Assembly: GCF_023715615.1 (NCBI RefSeq)
Contig: NZ_JAMBOM010000006.1
Location: 112,425-176,424, forward strand
Origin: Sporosarcina aquimarina
GTDB lineage: Bacteria > Bacillota > Bacilli > Bacillales_A > Planococcaceae
DNA length: 64,000 nt
Reading direction: 5' to 3'
Shown: positions 26,453 to 33,967 of the stretch, in pieces
Numbering within the stretch: the first letter of the stretch is position 1
How the letters are laid out: every line of letters begins with the position of its first letter
Program-made: the position numbers and the translations under genes
The notes under the pieces: model-generated
The model's database searches: none
What the model saw: the letters and a program-made list of their open reading frames with translations, nothing else
Told to the model about the DNA's origin: nothing

Positions 26453-26495
26453 GAGACATTATGACCGAGAATTGGTTATAGTGTCTCTTTTTTAT
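26453..26495 (+). terminator. Second, tandem terminator before the kinase gene
   Basis: GAGACATTATGACC (26453-26466) and GGTTATAGTGTCTC (26474-26487) form a 14-bp stem with two wobbles, followed by TTTTTT. It lies only 12 bases after the riboswitch terminator stem and 15 bases before the ribosome site. Confidence 0.85.
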
Positions 26496-26522
26496 TTTTT
26501 GAAAGTTATTGGAGGTTAACCT

Positions 26523-27131
26523 TTGAATAATTACTTAGAACTTGCAAATTCAGTTGTTTTTAATAAGAAGAATCGCCTTATTAGCTACGACAAATCTTTA
26601 AAACTTATCGGGACAGGGAGAAGTGCATGTGTTTTCAAAGTAAAGTCAGTAAATAAAGCTATGAAAGTGTTCTTTCCTGATTTTAAGTACATTGCTAAAG
26701 AAGAAGCTGAAATTTATAAATCACTTCAAGATATTAGTTATTTTCCATTTATCTATGAAGCAGGAGTGAATTATATTGTCATGGATTACATCGATGGTTA
26801 TACACTATTTGAGTGTATGACACATGGGAGACTCATTACATCAGATCATATTAAAGAAATTGATTACGCATTATCATTGGCTTCAGATTTGGGGTTAAAC
26901 CCTTCCGACATTCACTTGCGTAATATTTTCATCACATCTACTGATGAGATAAAGCTCATTGACGTTGCACGTTATAGACAATTGAAAGACTGCAGGCAAT
27001 GGCGTGATCTTAAAAAAGCCCATCGGCAAGTTTACTCCAAACGTTACTTTTTGAAGAAAATCCCTTCTCCATTCTTGAATATCGTGGCTTATCTTTATAA
27101 AAAGGGTCTTATACCTTACTACCGATTATGA
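26523..27131 (+). CDS. Minimal protein kinase-fold protein (YrzF-like)
   Basis: 202 residues, a small Ser/Thr-kinase-type fold. Glycine-rich loop GTGRSACVF (about 30-38), likely ATP Lys48 (KAMKVF), Glu in KEEAEIYK (61-63), hinge VMDYIDGYTLF (86-96), catalytic-loop Asp129 and Asn134 (SDIHLRN) and metal Asp147 (LIDVAR, replacing DFG). All catalytic positions are kept although HRD is PSD. TTG start after GGAGG (26511-26515, seven-base spacing), overlapped by the palindrome AGGTTAACCT. It sits downstream of a Mn2+ riboswitch and two terminators. Resembles YrzF-type predicted kinases of Bacillus; substrate unknown. Confidence 0.78.
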   Translation: MNNYLELANSVVFNKKNRLISYDKSLKLIGTGRSACVFKVKSVNKAMKVFFPDFKYIAKEEAEIYKSLQDISYFPFIYEAGVNYIVMDYIDGYTLFECMTHGRLITSDHIKEIDYALSLASDLGLNPSDIHLRNIFITSTDEIKLIDVARYRQLKDCRQWRDLKKAHRQVYSKRYFLKKIPSPFLNIVAYLYKKGLIPYYRL

Positions 27132-27155
27132 AGTGCTAATCGAACACTCGCACCA

Positions 27156-27206
27156 TATAGATACATCCCTTTATTCCACACGATGAAATAAAGGGATGTA
27201 TCTATA
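27156..27206. repeat. 20-bp perfect inverted repeat downstream of the kinase gene
   Basis: Arms 27156-27175 and 27187-27206 are perfectly complementary over 20 bases with an 11-base loop. No T run follows on either strand, so it is not a standard intrinsic terminator. It lies 25 bases after the kinase stop codon. Confidence 0.85.
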
Positions 27207-27520
27207 ATTATCTGCTTCTCGATAACAAGTGTCTAACTACTCTAGTCCAGATTAAAAGTGCTCATTGAATATTCTTCAACCGCTAGAGATATTTCCATCA
27301 TAAAAGTAAAAAAGCGCCACAAGTGCAGGGAAAGGTAATGAACTTAAAGAGAAAAATCGTTCTGATCCATCTCTTTTTAATAGTAGAGTAACTATTTGTC
27401 ACTAAGTGAATTTTTCAAGTACTTTTATATAACTCTATTTTAAACATCATTCCCCACTAAAGAGAGCATTGTCACATGCCCAGTATAATGGTAATCTGAA
27501 ACAAATGCTTTCATTGTATT
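27207..27520. other. A+T-rich gap, decayed 5' end of a duplicated module
   Basis: About 310 bases. By comparison with the PadR/HAAS operon, this is where padR and the HAAS domain would lie in the second copy. I see no remnant reading frame; in-frame stops (TGA) precede the truncated gene. Confidence 0.4.
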
Positions 27521-28186
27521 GTGGGGGATCAATCTGTGGGACGCTATCTGAAAAAGTTGCCATTAAGCTTATCTATCGGCTCGCTTCTTTATATTTATAC
27601 TATCTATCTGTTTCACCTATTCAGATCGGGAGATGCGCATATGATTTGGTTGCTGATCGGTGTTTTGATGAGTTCAGCACTTCTATTTAGCTCAACGCAT
27701 TCAAAGAAGTGGATGAGCAGACATCGTGCTGTGATGAATACTTTGCTCATTGTGAATGGTTTCTTGTTAGGTTATGGGACACTTCTCGCAACTAATTTAG
27801 AACGCCCGTATTCAACAAGTCTTTCAATCATCGGTTATCTGCTGGTATTGTGTGCAATCATTTGCATTTATCGAACGAGTCTTCATTACGAAATGGCAAC
27901 AAACGCGAAGGTATTACATGCCTTTAATATCACAATCGGCATCGTGTTAACATTGGGTACGTTGTATTTCATATACATATTCTTTCTATTCAGTGAAGAT
28001 GGAAACGGAGAGATCTGGAAACTATTTGTTCCACTTGTATTGTATGGCATCGCTTATGCAATTCAAATGAGGGTACTAGACACACAACGTAAGAGTCTCG
28101 TGTATACAGTTGCTGTCGTACAAATTCTAATGCCGGTTATGCTTCTCCTAATATGGATGGTAGTACCAGGGGAGGGAGGACTTTGA
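27521..28186 (+). CDS. Truncated paralogue of the HAAS membrane protein
   Basis: 221 residues, about seven membrane helices. It aligns with the membrane part of 23858-24733: GD..VGR.L then LSIGSL at the N-terminus, GDAHMIWLLIGVLMSSALLF, RAVMNTLLIVNGF, LTLGTLYFIYIFFLF, EIWKLFVPLVLYGIAYAIQ. The similarity begins within the last HAAS helix, so about 65 N-terminal residues are missing. The GTG start has only TGTATT upstream, a poor ribosome site. Either a decayed gene or a version that works without HAAS. Overlaps the next gene by four bases. Confidence 0.65.
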   Translation: MGDQSVGRYLKKLPLSLSIGSLLYIYTIYLFHLFRSGDAHMIWLLIGVLMSSALLFSSTHSKKWMSRHRAVMNTLLIVNGFLLGYGTLLATNLERPYSTSLSIIGYLLVLCAIICIYRTSLHYEMATNAKVLHAFNITIGIVLTLGTLYFIYIFFLFSEDGNGEIWKLFVPLVLYGIAYAIQMRVLDTQRKSLVYTVAVVQILMPVMLLLIWMVVPGEGGL

Positions 28187-29208
28187 GAAAAACTTTTCTG
28201 TTCGCAAGCATAATTATACTAGTGACAGGGATTTGCTTGTTGCTCGGGTTCACCTATAGCATTCCAGATGAGGAAAAACAACAAGGGCTGACGGGGCAAT
28301 TTGATGTTTCCGCTCAAGGGGATATTGCTTTTGTAACCTATGAAAGAGGAAAGCCTACGTTATATGTGAAATCTAAGCAGTTGAGACAAGTCGTTCAGCT
28401 TCCCTCAAATCAGTCGATTTTAGATCTTGCGATAATGCCGGACGGTAAAACAGTGCTCTATGTAAACTCGGACAAAGAGTTGGATGAGCATAGTAAAAGT
28501 ATTATACACAAAGTTAAAATTGAATCGGGGAAAGATGAAGTCCTTTTCACAAAAGACGCCATCGTTATGGAGCTAGTGATTGATCCAAAGAATGATGAGC
28601 GGATATTTTATTTGCAAGCCAATCAGTTTTCCCATTATTCACCGATTGCAAGTTTGTATCCCCATGACTTTGATGTCCACAGTGTTCAGTTGAAAACAGG
28701 GGAGCATGTTCAACATACGGAATTGAAAAAATATAGCATGTCCTCTCTTCAAGTTTCCAGCGAAGATGATTCCATCTATATTCAAATGGATGACGATGCA
28801 GATGTGGAAACCGCTGAGGATAGCTTCGAAACAAAAGGTCGTGTTTTTAAAATCCCATTGTCCAACCCTGACCACAAAATGGTGATTAGTATTCCGGAAG
28901 ATACTCAGGATCTCTATGATTTCGTACTTATTCCTGACCGTTCTGAACTTGTTTACCAAGCGGTAGCAGAGGCAAATTCGGAGGGGATTTTTGAATACGA
29001 ATTGTTCTCATATAATTGGGATACACAAAGTATTACGCAACTCACCCACTTACATGAGTATGCAGAGTACCCAATATATGGTGCTGACGAAAAAGTGTAT
29101 TTTATGGTTGATAAAGACTTTGGTGGAAGGCGCCCAGACAATTCTTTATATAGGATGAGTCCCGATGGAAGCGATGTGGAAGAAGTATCGTTGGAGGAAT
29201 CGCAATAA
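28183..29208 (+). CDS. Membrane-anchored TolB-like propeller protein, paralogue 2
   Basis: 341 residues, collinear with 24733-25752 throughout: membrane anchor, IPDEEKQQGLTGQFDVS, GDIAFVTYERGKPTLYVKS, SIYIQMDDDADVETAED, YELFSYNWDTQSITQLT and RMSPDGSD. TTG start at 28183 after GGGAGGGAGGA; the ATG at 28153 falls before that site and inside the preceding gene. The frame is intact and conserved, so this copy looks functional although its padR is absent. Ends in a terminator. Confidence 0.75.
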   Translation: MRKTFLFASIIILVTGICLLLGFTYSIPDEEKQQGLTGQFDVSAQGDIAFVTYERGKPTLYVKSKQLRQVVQLPSNQSILDLAIMPDGKTVLYVNSDKELDEHSKSIIHKVKIESGKDEVLFTKDAIVMELVIDPKNDERIFYLQANQFSHYSPIASLYPHDFDVHSVQLKTGEHVQHTELKKYSMSSLQVSSEDDSIYIQMDDDADVETAEDSFETKGRVFKIPLSNPDHKMVISIPEDTQDLYDFVLIPDRSELVYQAVAEANSEGIFEYELFSYNWDTQSITQLTHLHEYAEYPIYGADEKVYFMVDKDFGGRRPDNSLYRMSPDGSDVEEVSLEESQ

Positions 29209-29230
29209 TTTGTAAATAAAATACCTTGAA

Positions 29231-29276
29231 AAAGCAGAGACTCACACGTTCATTTAGTGTAAGTCTCTGCTTTTTT
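29231..29276. terminator. Bidirectional terminator
   Basis: AAGCAGAGACT(C)ACAC pairs with GTGTAAGTCTCTGCTT, with A and T runs; between convergent genes. Confidence 0.88.
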
Positions 29277-29283
29277 ATGCTCT

Positions 29284-29880
29284 TTAGTTGGTTTCAACTC
29301 TTCCCATATATTCGCCGGTTTCAGGATGATAAAAAATCTCTGCAGGCTTGCCATTAATCATTCCATCCACTGAAAGAAAGATGTTTTCAGCATCCCTTAA
29401 TAGACGGAAATGATAGCCATTGGAGAACGAATCACTCTTTGGTCCGGGTTCCAGGTGGAATTCTTTTGTTGCGGATTTCACTATCAGAGTGCTATCGATT
29501 TTAATGGAGGATGCATTAATCGTCTTCTCATAGGAAATATCACCAACCCTATAGCTAATTAACTTCCCCTTTTCAATAGCGAAAATCAAACTTTTTTTGG
29601 TATCTGTGAGGGAGATATATCCTTGCCAATTCCCGCGCTTGCCATCTTTTCCACTCATTTCACCATCATTTACGCTATTTAAAAAAACAAGTTCGGGTAT
29701 CGGATCCAATTCCTTCGCCTTTTTCATAGCGATGAAATAAGCATCCAGCAGGGTGATGTCCGTCTTTTCAACAACAGTAGGAAAGCATAGTCCAAGTAAG
29801 GATTTATCCGGAGTTAGTAATTTAAAAACAATGATTCCTATAATAATCAGGATAAGGACGATGAATAGTTTCCGAATCAA
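29284..29880 (-). CDS. Membrane-anchored hypothetical protein
   Basis: 198 residues: an N-terminal membrane segment (about 3-22) and an extracytoplasmic domain of about 170 residues with alternating beta segments. It resembles PepSY- or DUF-type small anchored domains, but there is no diagnostic motif. The start ATG 29880 has only a modest site (GAGGAACCACCC). Transcribed convergently to the propeller gene. Function unknown. Confidence 0.6.
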   Translation of the reverse strand: MIRKLFIVLILIIIGIIVFKLLTPDKSLLGLCFPTVVEKTDITLLDAYFIAMKKAKELDPIPELVFLNSVNDGEMSGKDGKRGNWQGYISLTDTKKSLIFAIEKGKLISYRVGDISYEKTINASSIKIDSTLIVKSATKEFHLEPGPKSDSFSNGYHFRLLRDAENIFLSVDGMINGKPAEIFYHPETGEYMGRVETN

Positions 29881-29988
29881 GGGTGGTTCCTCGCTCTCTA
29901 AAGGAAGTCAAACACGATGAAGCTTTAGAGAGCTTATGCTAGATAGACTTGAAATAGAGCTTTGAAAATATACAGGTGGCACGTGTTT

Positions 29989-31284
29989 TTAATTGGATAC
30001 CGTTTTCAGTTCCTCTTCAGGTTTCGTCCCAGTCACTTGTCGGATGACGGAAGCGCGTAGAAGGATGAACACCGTAAGAATCAGCAAGAAACTTGAACTG
30101 ATGAGTATCCAAGGTGCTGGCAAGACATCGTATAAAAATCCAAATAGCACCATTCCGAGTGGCATGAGCGCCATCGCCATCGTCTCCAAGATGGAAAACA
30201 CACGACCTTTAAAGTCGTCGTCTATCAGTTTCATCATGAAGACTTGGAGAGGGGTATTAATGAGTGGTCCTAAGGCTCCGCTGATAAACGAAATCGTTAC
30301 GTAAAACGCAAACATGCCACCATATGGAAGGAGAATCAGCAACGGCACCGCGATTAGTCCCATCTCGAGACCCAGTACTGTGATCCCCCATTTGGATACA
30401 TGCAGCGGCGAGGCAAACGGTTTACGTGCCGCTAAGTAAATGGACATGAGGAGCATACCGACCGCCATCGCTCCTTCGACTAATCCAAAATGGGCCGGAA
30501 GCATTTTCAGCTTTTCGATGAGGATGAACGAATAGCCGACCGTGACCGCACCAAACAGGAAGTTGACGAGCAACGCAACCCAGATCATTGCCATCAATAG
30601 TGGCTGAAGACGGGCATACGCGAGCCCGGCTTTCATGCTTTCGAGCATTTTCTCTTTCGGTATCCCATCTTCCTTCACTGTACGTTTGGCAAACAAATTG
30701 AAATTCATCGTAGACTCTAGCAGGACGGCAAGAATGGAAGCGCCTGCATAGAGACCTAGAAAAACTGGCATAGGAACAGCTCCATAAAGCAGACCACCTA
30801 CTGCTGGACTTCCGATCGCCGCAAATGAAATTGACATCTGGTTCAGCGACATCGCTTTTTGAATCCGATCTTCATCAACAAGACCTGTGATGGAAGACGT
30901 GAAAGCAATACTCGAAAATGTTGACGCTAATGATAGCACAACGGTTGTCGCGTAGATGGCAGGCAACGATAACTCATTAGTCAACAAGCTAATGGTCAGC
31001 AGTCCAAGTATCGCCACGGAAGAAACAACCTGTGCTATGATGACGATTTTTTTTCGAGAGTACGTATCTGCGACGTATCCAGCAAATGGTCCCATGAGTG
31101 TGCGAGGGAGGATGCTGCAAATGAGGTTCGCTGCAAAACTAGTAGCAGAACCAGTTATCTGCAAAATATAAAAGCTGATGGCAAATGCATAGATTTGTGA
31201 ACCAAATGCGCTGATCATCTTACTCGCAGCAAAAGTCCATAAATGATAAGTGGCACGCTTCAGCTTTATTACGTTTTCGTCCAA
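29989..31284 (-). CDS. MFS transporter
   Basis: 431 residues, twelve membrane helices in the arrangement of drug-type MFS exporters; motif A-like GPFAGYVADTYSRKK between helices 2 and 3, and a cytosolic loop around residues 195-220. TTG at 31284 is favoured by a TGGAGTGA site; GTG 31293 is too close to that GGAG. Divergent from an XRE-TPR regulator and with an operator-like palindrome 22 bases before its start, so presumably controlled by it. Substrate unknown. Confidence 0.88.
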   Translation of the reverse strand: MDENVIKLKRATYHLWTFAASKMISAFGSQIYAFAISFYILQITGSATSFAANLICSILPRTLMGPFAGYVADTYSRKKIVIIAQVVSSVAILGLLTISLLTNELSLPAIYATTVVLSLASTFSSIAFTSSITGLVDEDRIQKAMSLNQMSISFAAIGSPAVGGLLYGAVPMPVFLGLYAGASILAVLLESTMNFNLFAKRTVKEDGIPKEKMLESMKAGLAYARLQPLLMAMIWVALLVNFLFGAVTVGYSFILIEKLKMLPAHFGLVEGAMAVGMLLMSIYLAARKPFASPLHVSKWGITVLGLEMGLIAVPLLILLPYGGMFAFYVTISFISGALGPLINTPLQVFMMKLIDDDFKGRVFSILETMAMALMPLGMVLFGFLYDVLPAPWILISSSFLLILTVFILLRASVIRQVTGTKPEEELKTVSN

Positions 31285-31305
31285 AATAGTCACTCCATTC
31301 AGAAA

Positions 31306-31322
31306 GTTTAATGATATTAAAC
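31306..31322. promoter_or_regulatory. Operator-like palindrome, MFS side
   Basis: GTTTAATGATATTAAAC: perfect 7-bp arms with a 3-base centre. Preceded by AGAAA, as in its partner 54 bp away. Confidence 0.75.
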
Positions 31323-31359
31323 AAATAATAGCATGTGAACTCTTTCATTTCAAGAGAAA

Positions 31360-31376
31360 GTTTAATATAATTAAAC
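31360..31376. promoter_or_regulatory. Operator-like palindrome, regulator side
   Basis: GTTTAATATAATTAAAC: the same GTTTAAT/ATTAAAC arms with a different centre. It lies 29 bases before the start of the XRE-TPR gene. The two sites fit a regulator controlling itself and the divergent transporter. Confidence 0.75.
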
Positions 31377-31404
31377 TAAATGGTTGATTCAGGAGTGAAG
31401 CGTA

Positions 31405-32622
31405 ATGAGAACATTAGGAGAGCGGATTAGAACACTGAGAAAAGAACGAAAAATGACGTTAGAGTCCTGTGCGGGTGAGCAAATGACAAAAGGTATGCTC
31501 AGTCTGATTGAAAATAATAAAGCAAACCCTTCTATGGAGAATCTCAATTATTTAGCGAAGTGTCTCGACGTCGAAGTATCTGAACTGTTGGAAGAAGTGA
31601 GCGGTAGCGAGCTTCGAGCGCTGCTGGACCAAGCTGAAAAAGTTGTTAAATCTGAAGACAAAAATAAATATGAGGAAACTTTGGAAATGATAGAGCCATT
31701 AGTCCCGAAGCTTTTGTCTGGCTACACTGCTGGCCGTCTATTAGAAATCTACAGCAAACTTTCTTATTTACTAGGCCGTTCAAATTGGCAACCAATAGCG
31801 GAAAGAGCATCAGATATTTACGAAGAGCTTAATATTGTACCACGGAGGGCGGCAGTCGGAATTTTCTGGGCTATGGTGTTGTTCACTGAGCATCGGTATG
31901 AAGAAGCACTAGCGCGGTTATTAGAAGAAAAAGCAGAAGTGGAAAGCCGAAGTGGCTATATCGACTCGCTGACACGTTTAGATTTATACACATATGAGGT
32001 GATTTTCCGTTTTGCGGTCAATGATACGGATGAAGCGACCCGACTGATGAATGAGGCAATCCGCTATTCGAAGGACAAAAAGATTTTTTACCAAGTCGAG
32101 CAGCTTTACCGTCTGGCGGCTTATCGAGCGATAATAGATGAAGACGACGAAAAACTTGATTACTACGAGCGGAAGCTACTCCAGTATGGGGAATTTGCAG
32201 AAGATGATCATGCGAACTGGTTTACGAAACTGGTCCGGATCCATCAGCTGAATTCGTTTCGCCATGACCATGAAACGGCGCTCGAAAAACTTTCGGAACT
32301 GACGGGTCCTATGCCAAATCATGAATTCTTCACGAATTTCTTTGTTCTGGAACGTGGAAAGGCGCTCTATGGGGTTGGCCGCTACCAGGAAGGGCTAAAC
32401 ATGTTGCAACAAGTTGTCATCAGTGAGAATGTGCATCATCCGTACGACCTTTCCATGTATTATGAGAAGGATGCGTATGCTGCACTATGTGCTGAGCAAC
32501 TTGGAGATTTAAAGTATGCTCAAGAGCTCGCAAGAACAGCGGATTCCAATATGGCTCAAATGCCGGATACGCCTTATACACAGTTTGTCAGTGAGACAGT
32601 TGAACGTTTAGCGGCACACTAA
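31405..32622 (+). CDS. XRE-family regulator with TPR domain
   Basis: 405 residues. N-terminal helix-turn-helix (about 5-62, GERIRTLRKERKMTLESCAG...MLSLIENNKANPS) followed by about 330 residues of TPR-like helical repeats. The layout recalls RRNPP-type regulators, though I see no peptide gene nearby. Divergent from the MFS gene with twin palindromes between. Likely the transporter's regulator. Start after CAGGAGTGAAG. Followed by a terminator. Confidence 0.88.
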   Translation: MRTLGERIRTLRKERKMTLESCAGEQMTKGMLSLIENNKANPSMENLNYLAKCLDVEVSELLEEVSGSELRALLDQAEKVVKSEDKNKYEETLEMIEPLVPKLLSGYTAGRLLEIYSKLSYLLGRSNWQPIAERASDIYEELNIVPRRAAVGIFWAMVLFTEHRYEEALARLLEEKAEVESRSGYIDSLTRLDLYTYEVIFRFAVNDTDEATRLMNEAIRYSKDKKIFYQVEQLYRLAAYRAIIDEDDEKLDYYERKLLQYGEFAEDDHANWFTKLVRIHQLNSFRHDHETALEKLSELTGPMPNHEFFTNFFVLERGKALYGVGRYQEGLNMLQQVVISENVHHPYDLSMYYEKDAYAALCAEQLGDLKYAQELARTADSNMAQMPDTPYTQFVSETVERLAAH

Positions 32623-32630
32623 TAGCATGC

Positions 32631-32674
32631 AAAAAATAGGGAATGCATCGTGTCAATGCATTCCCTGTTTTTTT
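32631..32674. terminator. Bidirectional terminator
   Basis: AATAGGGAATGCAT pairs with ATGCATTCCCTGTT, with A and T runs, between convergent genes. Confidence 0.88.
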
Positions 32675-32684
32675 GATGATAGAC

Positions 32685-33284
32685 TTATTTGAATACACGC
32701 AATCGGTCATCCATTGGGAGGAATTCCTTTTCTCCTGCAGGCGCCACTACTTTACCAAAAGGCATTTGCGACATAAGCTTCCAAGAAGAAGGGAGGTTCC
32801 ATTCAGCTTTCACTTCATCGTCGATCAATGGATTGTAATGCTGGAGACTTGCACCATATCCTTCATCTGATAGAGCAGTCCAGATAACGTGCTGGACCAT
32901 ACCGGATGATTGTTGAGACCATGTCGGGAAATTATCCTTGTATTCTTGGAATTGTTCTTGTAAGTTTTCAACAACTTGCATATCTTCAAAGAACAGGATT
33001 GTTCCGTAGCCACTGCCGAACATCGTCATACGCTGTGCAGTCGATTCGAAATTCTCTGCAGGTACGATTTTCTTTAAAGTATCACTAGTAATTTCCCATA
33101 GTCGTTTGCTTTGTTCACCTAATAGGACAACGACACGTGCCGTTTGTGAATTGAATGCAGAAGGCGTATGTTTTACTGCATGCTGGATGAGCTCCTCCAG
33201 TTTTTCATCGGAAAGGATAGGTTCATTATTAATGGCATAAATGGAACGGCGGTTTTCAACAGACTTCAAAAATGTTTGTGACAA
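32685..33284 (-). CDS. Nitroreductase-family oxidoreductase
   Basis: 199 residues. FMN-binding nitroreductase fold: SVENRRSIYAI (FMN phosphate contact), HAVKHTPSAFNSQTARVVVL, and the GYGASLQHYNPLID segment typical of the YdgI/HBN1-type subgroup. Such enzymes reduce nitroaromatics or quinones using NAD(P)H. Start after AAGGAGGAATTC. Divergent from an HxlR regulator with palindromes in the shared intergenic region, so probably induced by reactive electrophiles; that is inferred. Confidence 0.92.
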   Translation of the reverse strand: MSQTFLKSVENRRSIYAINNEPILSDEKLEELIQHAVKHTPSAFNSQTARVVVLLGEQSKRLWEITSDTLKKIVPAENFESTAQRMTMFGSGYGTILFFEDMQVVENLQEQFQEYKDNFPTWSQQSSGMVQHVIWTALSDEGYGASLQHYNPLIDDEVKAEWNLPSSWKLMSQMPFGKVVAPAGEKEFLPMDDRLRVFK

Positions 33285-33380
33285 GATGAATTCCTCCTTG
33301 GGGTTTACGTAAAGGGCTCATAAAGGAGCTGCTTCACTTCTCTTTCAGTATAGTCAGACGATTGCTCATGTGGAAGTACG

Positions 33381-33392
33381 CACTTTAAAGTG
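33381..33392. promoter_or_regulatory. 12-bp palindrome in the nitroreductase/hxlR region
   Basis: CACTTTAAAGTG is perfectly symmetrical. It sits 5 bp from a longer palindrome and could be part of the same operator. Confidence 0.5.
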
Positions 33393-33396
33393 GTGT

Positions 33397-33414
33397 AGTA
33401 TCTAAAAAGATACT
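33397..33414. promoter_or_regulatory. HxlR-type operator candidate
   Basis: AGTATCT-AAAA-AGATACT: perfect 7-bp arms, of the kind seen near HxlR/YodB regulators (TACT...AGTA arms). It lies 17 bases before the regulator start. Confidence 0.7.
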
Positions 33415-33430
33415 GTTAGGGGGAGTACGT

Positions 33431-33784
33431 GTGGAAGGAGAAGTGTCTCAATGTCGCGTGGAAGAAGCACTCGGAATTGTTGTGGGGAAATGGAAGCCAG
33501 TCATCATTTTGTATTTGCTACATGAAGGGACAAAACGTTTCAGTGAACTGAAACGTAGCATGCCGGGGATCACGCAAAAGATGCTGACGAAACAGCTGCG
33601 TGAATTAGAAGAGGAAGATATAATCCAACGCGTAGTGTACCCTCAAGTTCCTCCTAAAGTGGAATATTCGATGACGGATTATGGAAGAACACTGAGCCCA
33701 ATTTTAGAGGCGATGCATGAGTGGGGAACCCATCATGTCCTCCACAAGCAGAACATGGGGATTGTTGAAAAACAAGTAAAATAG
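33431..33784 (+). CDS. HxlR-family transcriptional regulator
   Basis: 117 residues with the HxlR winged helix: CRVEEALGIVVGKWKPVIILYLLHEGTKRFSELKRSMPGITQKMLTKQLRELEEEDII and VEYSMTDYGRTL. The single Cys10 is at the position used as thiol sensor in YodB/CatR/HypR-type members. GTG start after AGGGGGAGTAC. Divergent from the nitroreductase gene it most likely controls. Confidence 0.92.
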   Translation: MEGEVSQCRVEEALGIVVGKWKPVIILYLLHEGTKRFSELKRSMPGITQKMLTKQLRELEEEDIIQRVVYPQVPPKVEYSMTDYGRTLSPILEAMHEWGTHHVLHKQNMGIVEKQVK

Positions 33785-33801
33785 GGAATAGATAGTAGAG
33801 A

Positions 33802-33833
33802 AGCCGCTCAGACTATGCTGAACGGTTTTTTTA
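33802..33833 (+). terminator. hxlR terminator
   Basis: CCGCTCAG and CTGAACGG arms (one mismatch) around ACTATG, then seven T. Confidence 0.8.
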
Positions 33834-33860
33834 TGATTTCAGTTTTTGAAGATTCAAGCA

Positions 33861-33873
33861 AAGTAATTTACTT
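33861..33873 (+). promoter_or_regulatory. Palindrome over the mntH promoter
   Basis: AAGTAA-T-TTACTT is a perfect 13-bp palindrome. It overlaps a plausible -35 (ATTTAC) placed 17 bases before TATGCT. It could be an operator, but it does not match the Bacillus MntR box I know. Confidence 0.45.
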
Positions 33874-33967
33874 CTCGAAAAATCATGCTATGCTAGTTAA
33901 CATTCAATGGAAGTGTCTACCTATACTTAAAAAGTTGCACAAGGGAAAGAAAGTTAGGAGGTTACTT

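Noticed and set aside
27207..27520. Remnant padR gene before the second propeller module
   Set aside because: I could not trace any PadR or HAAS sequence in any frame; at most a decayed region.
33815..33967. 51-residue N-terminal extension of MntH
   Set aside because: It would be coded by the hxlR terminator and mntH promoter; the clear ribosome site is before 33968.
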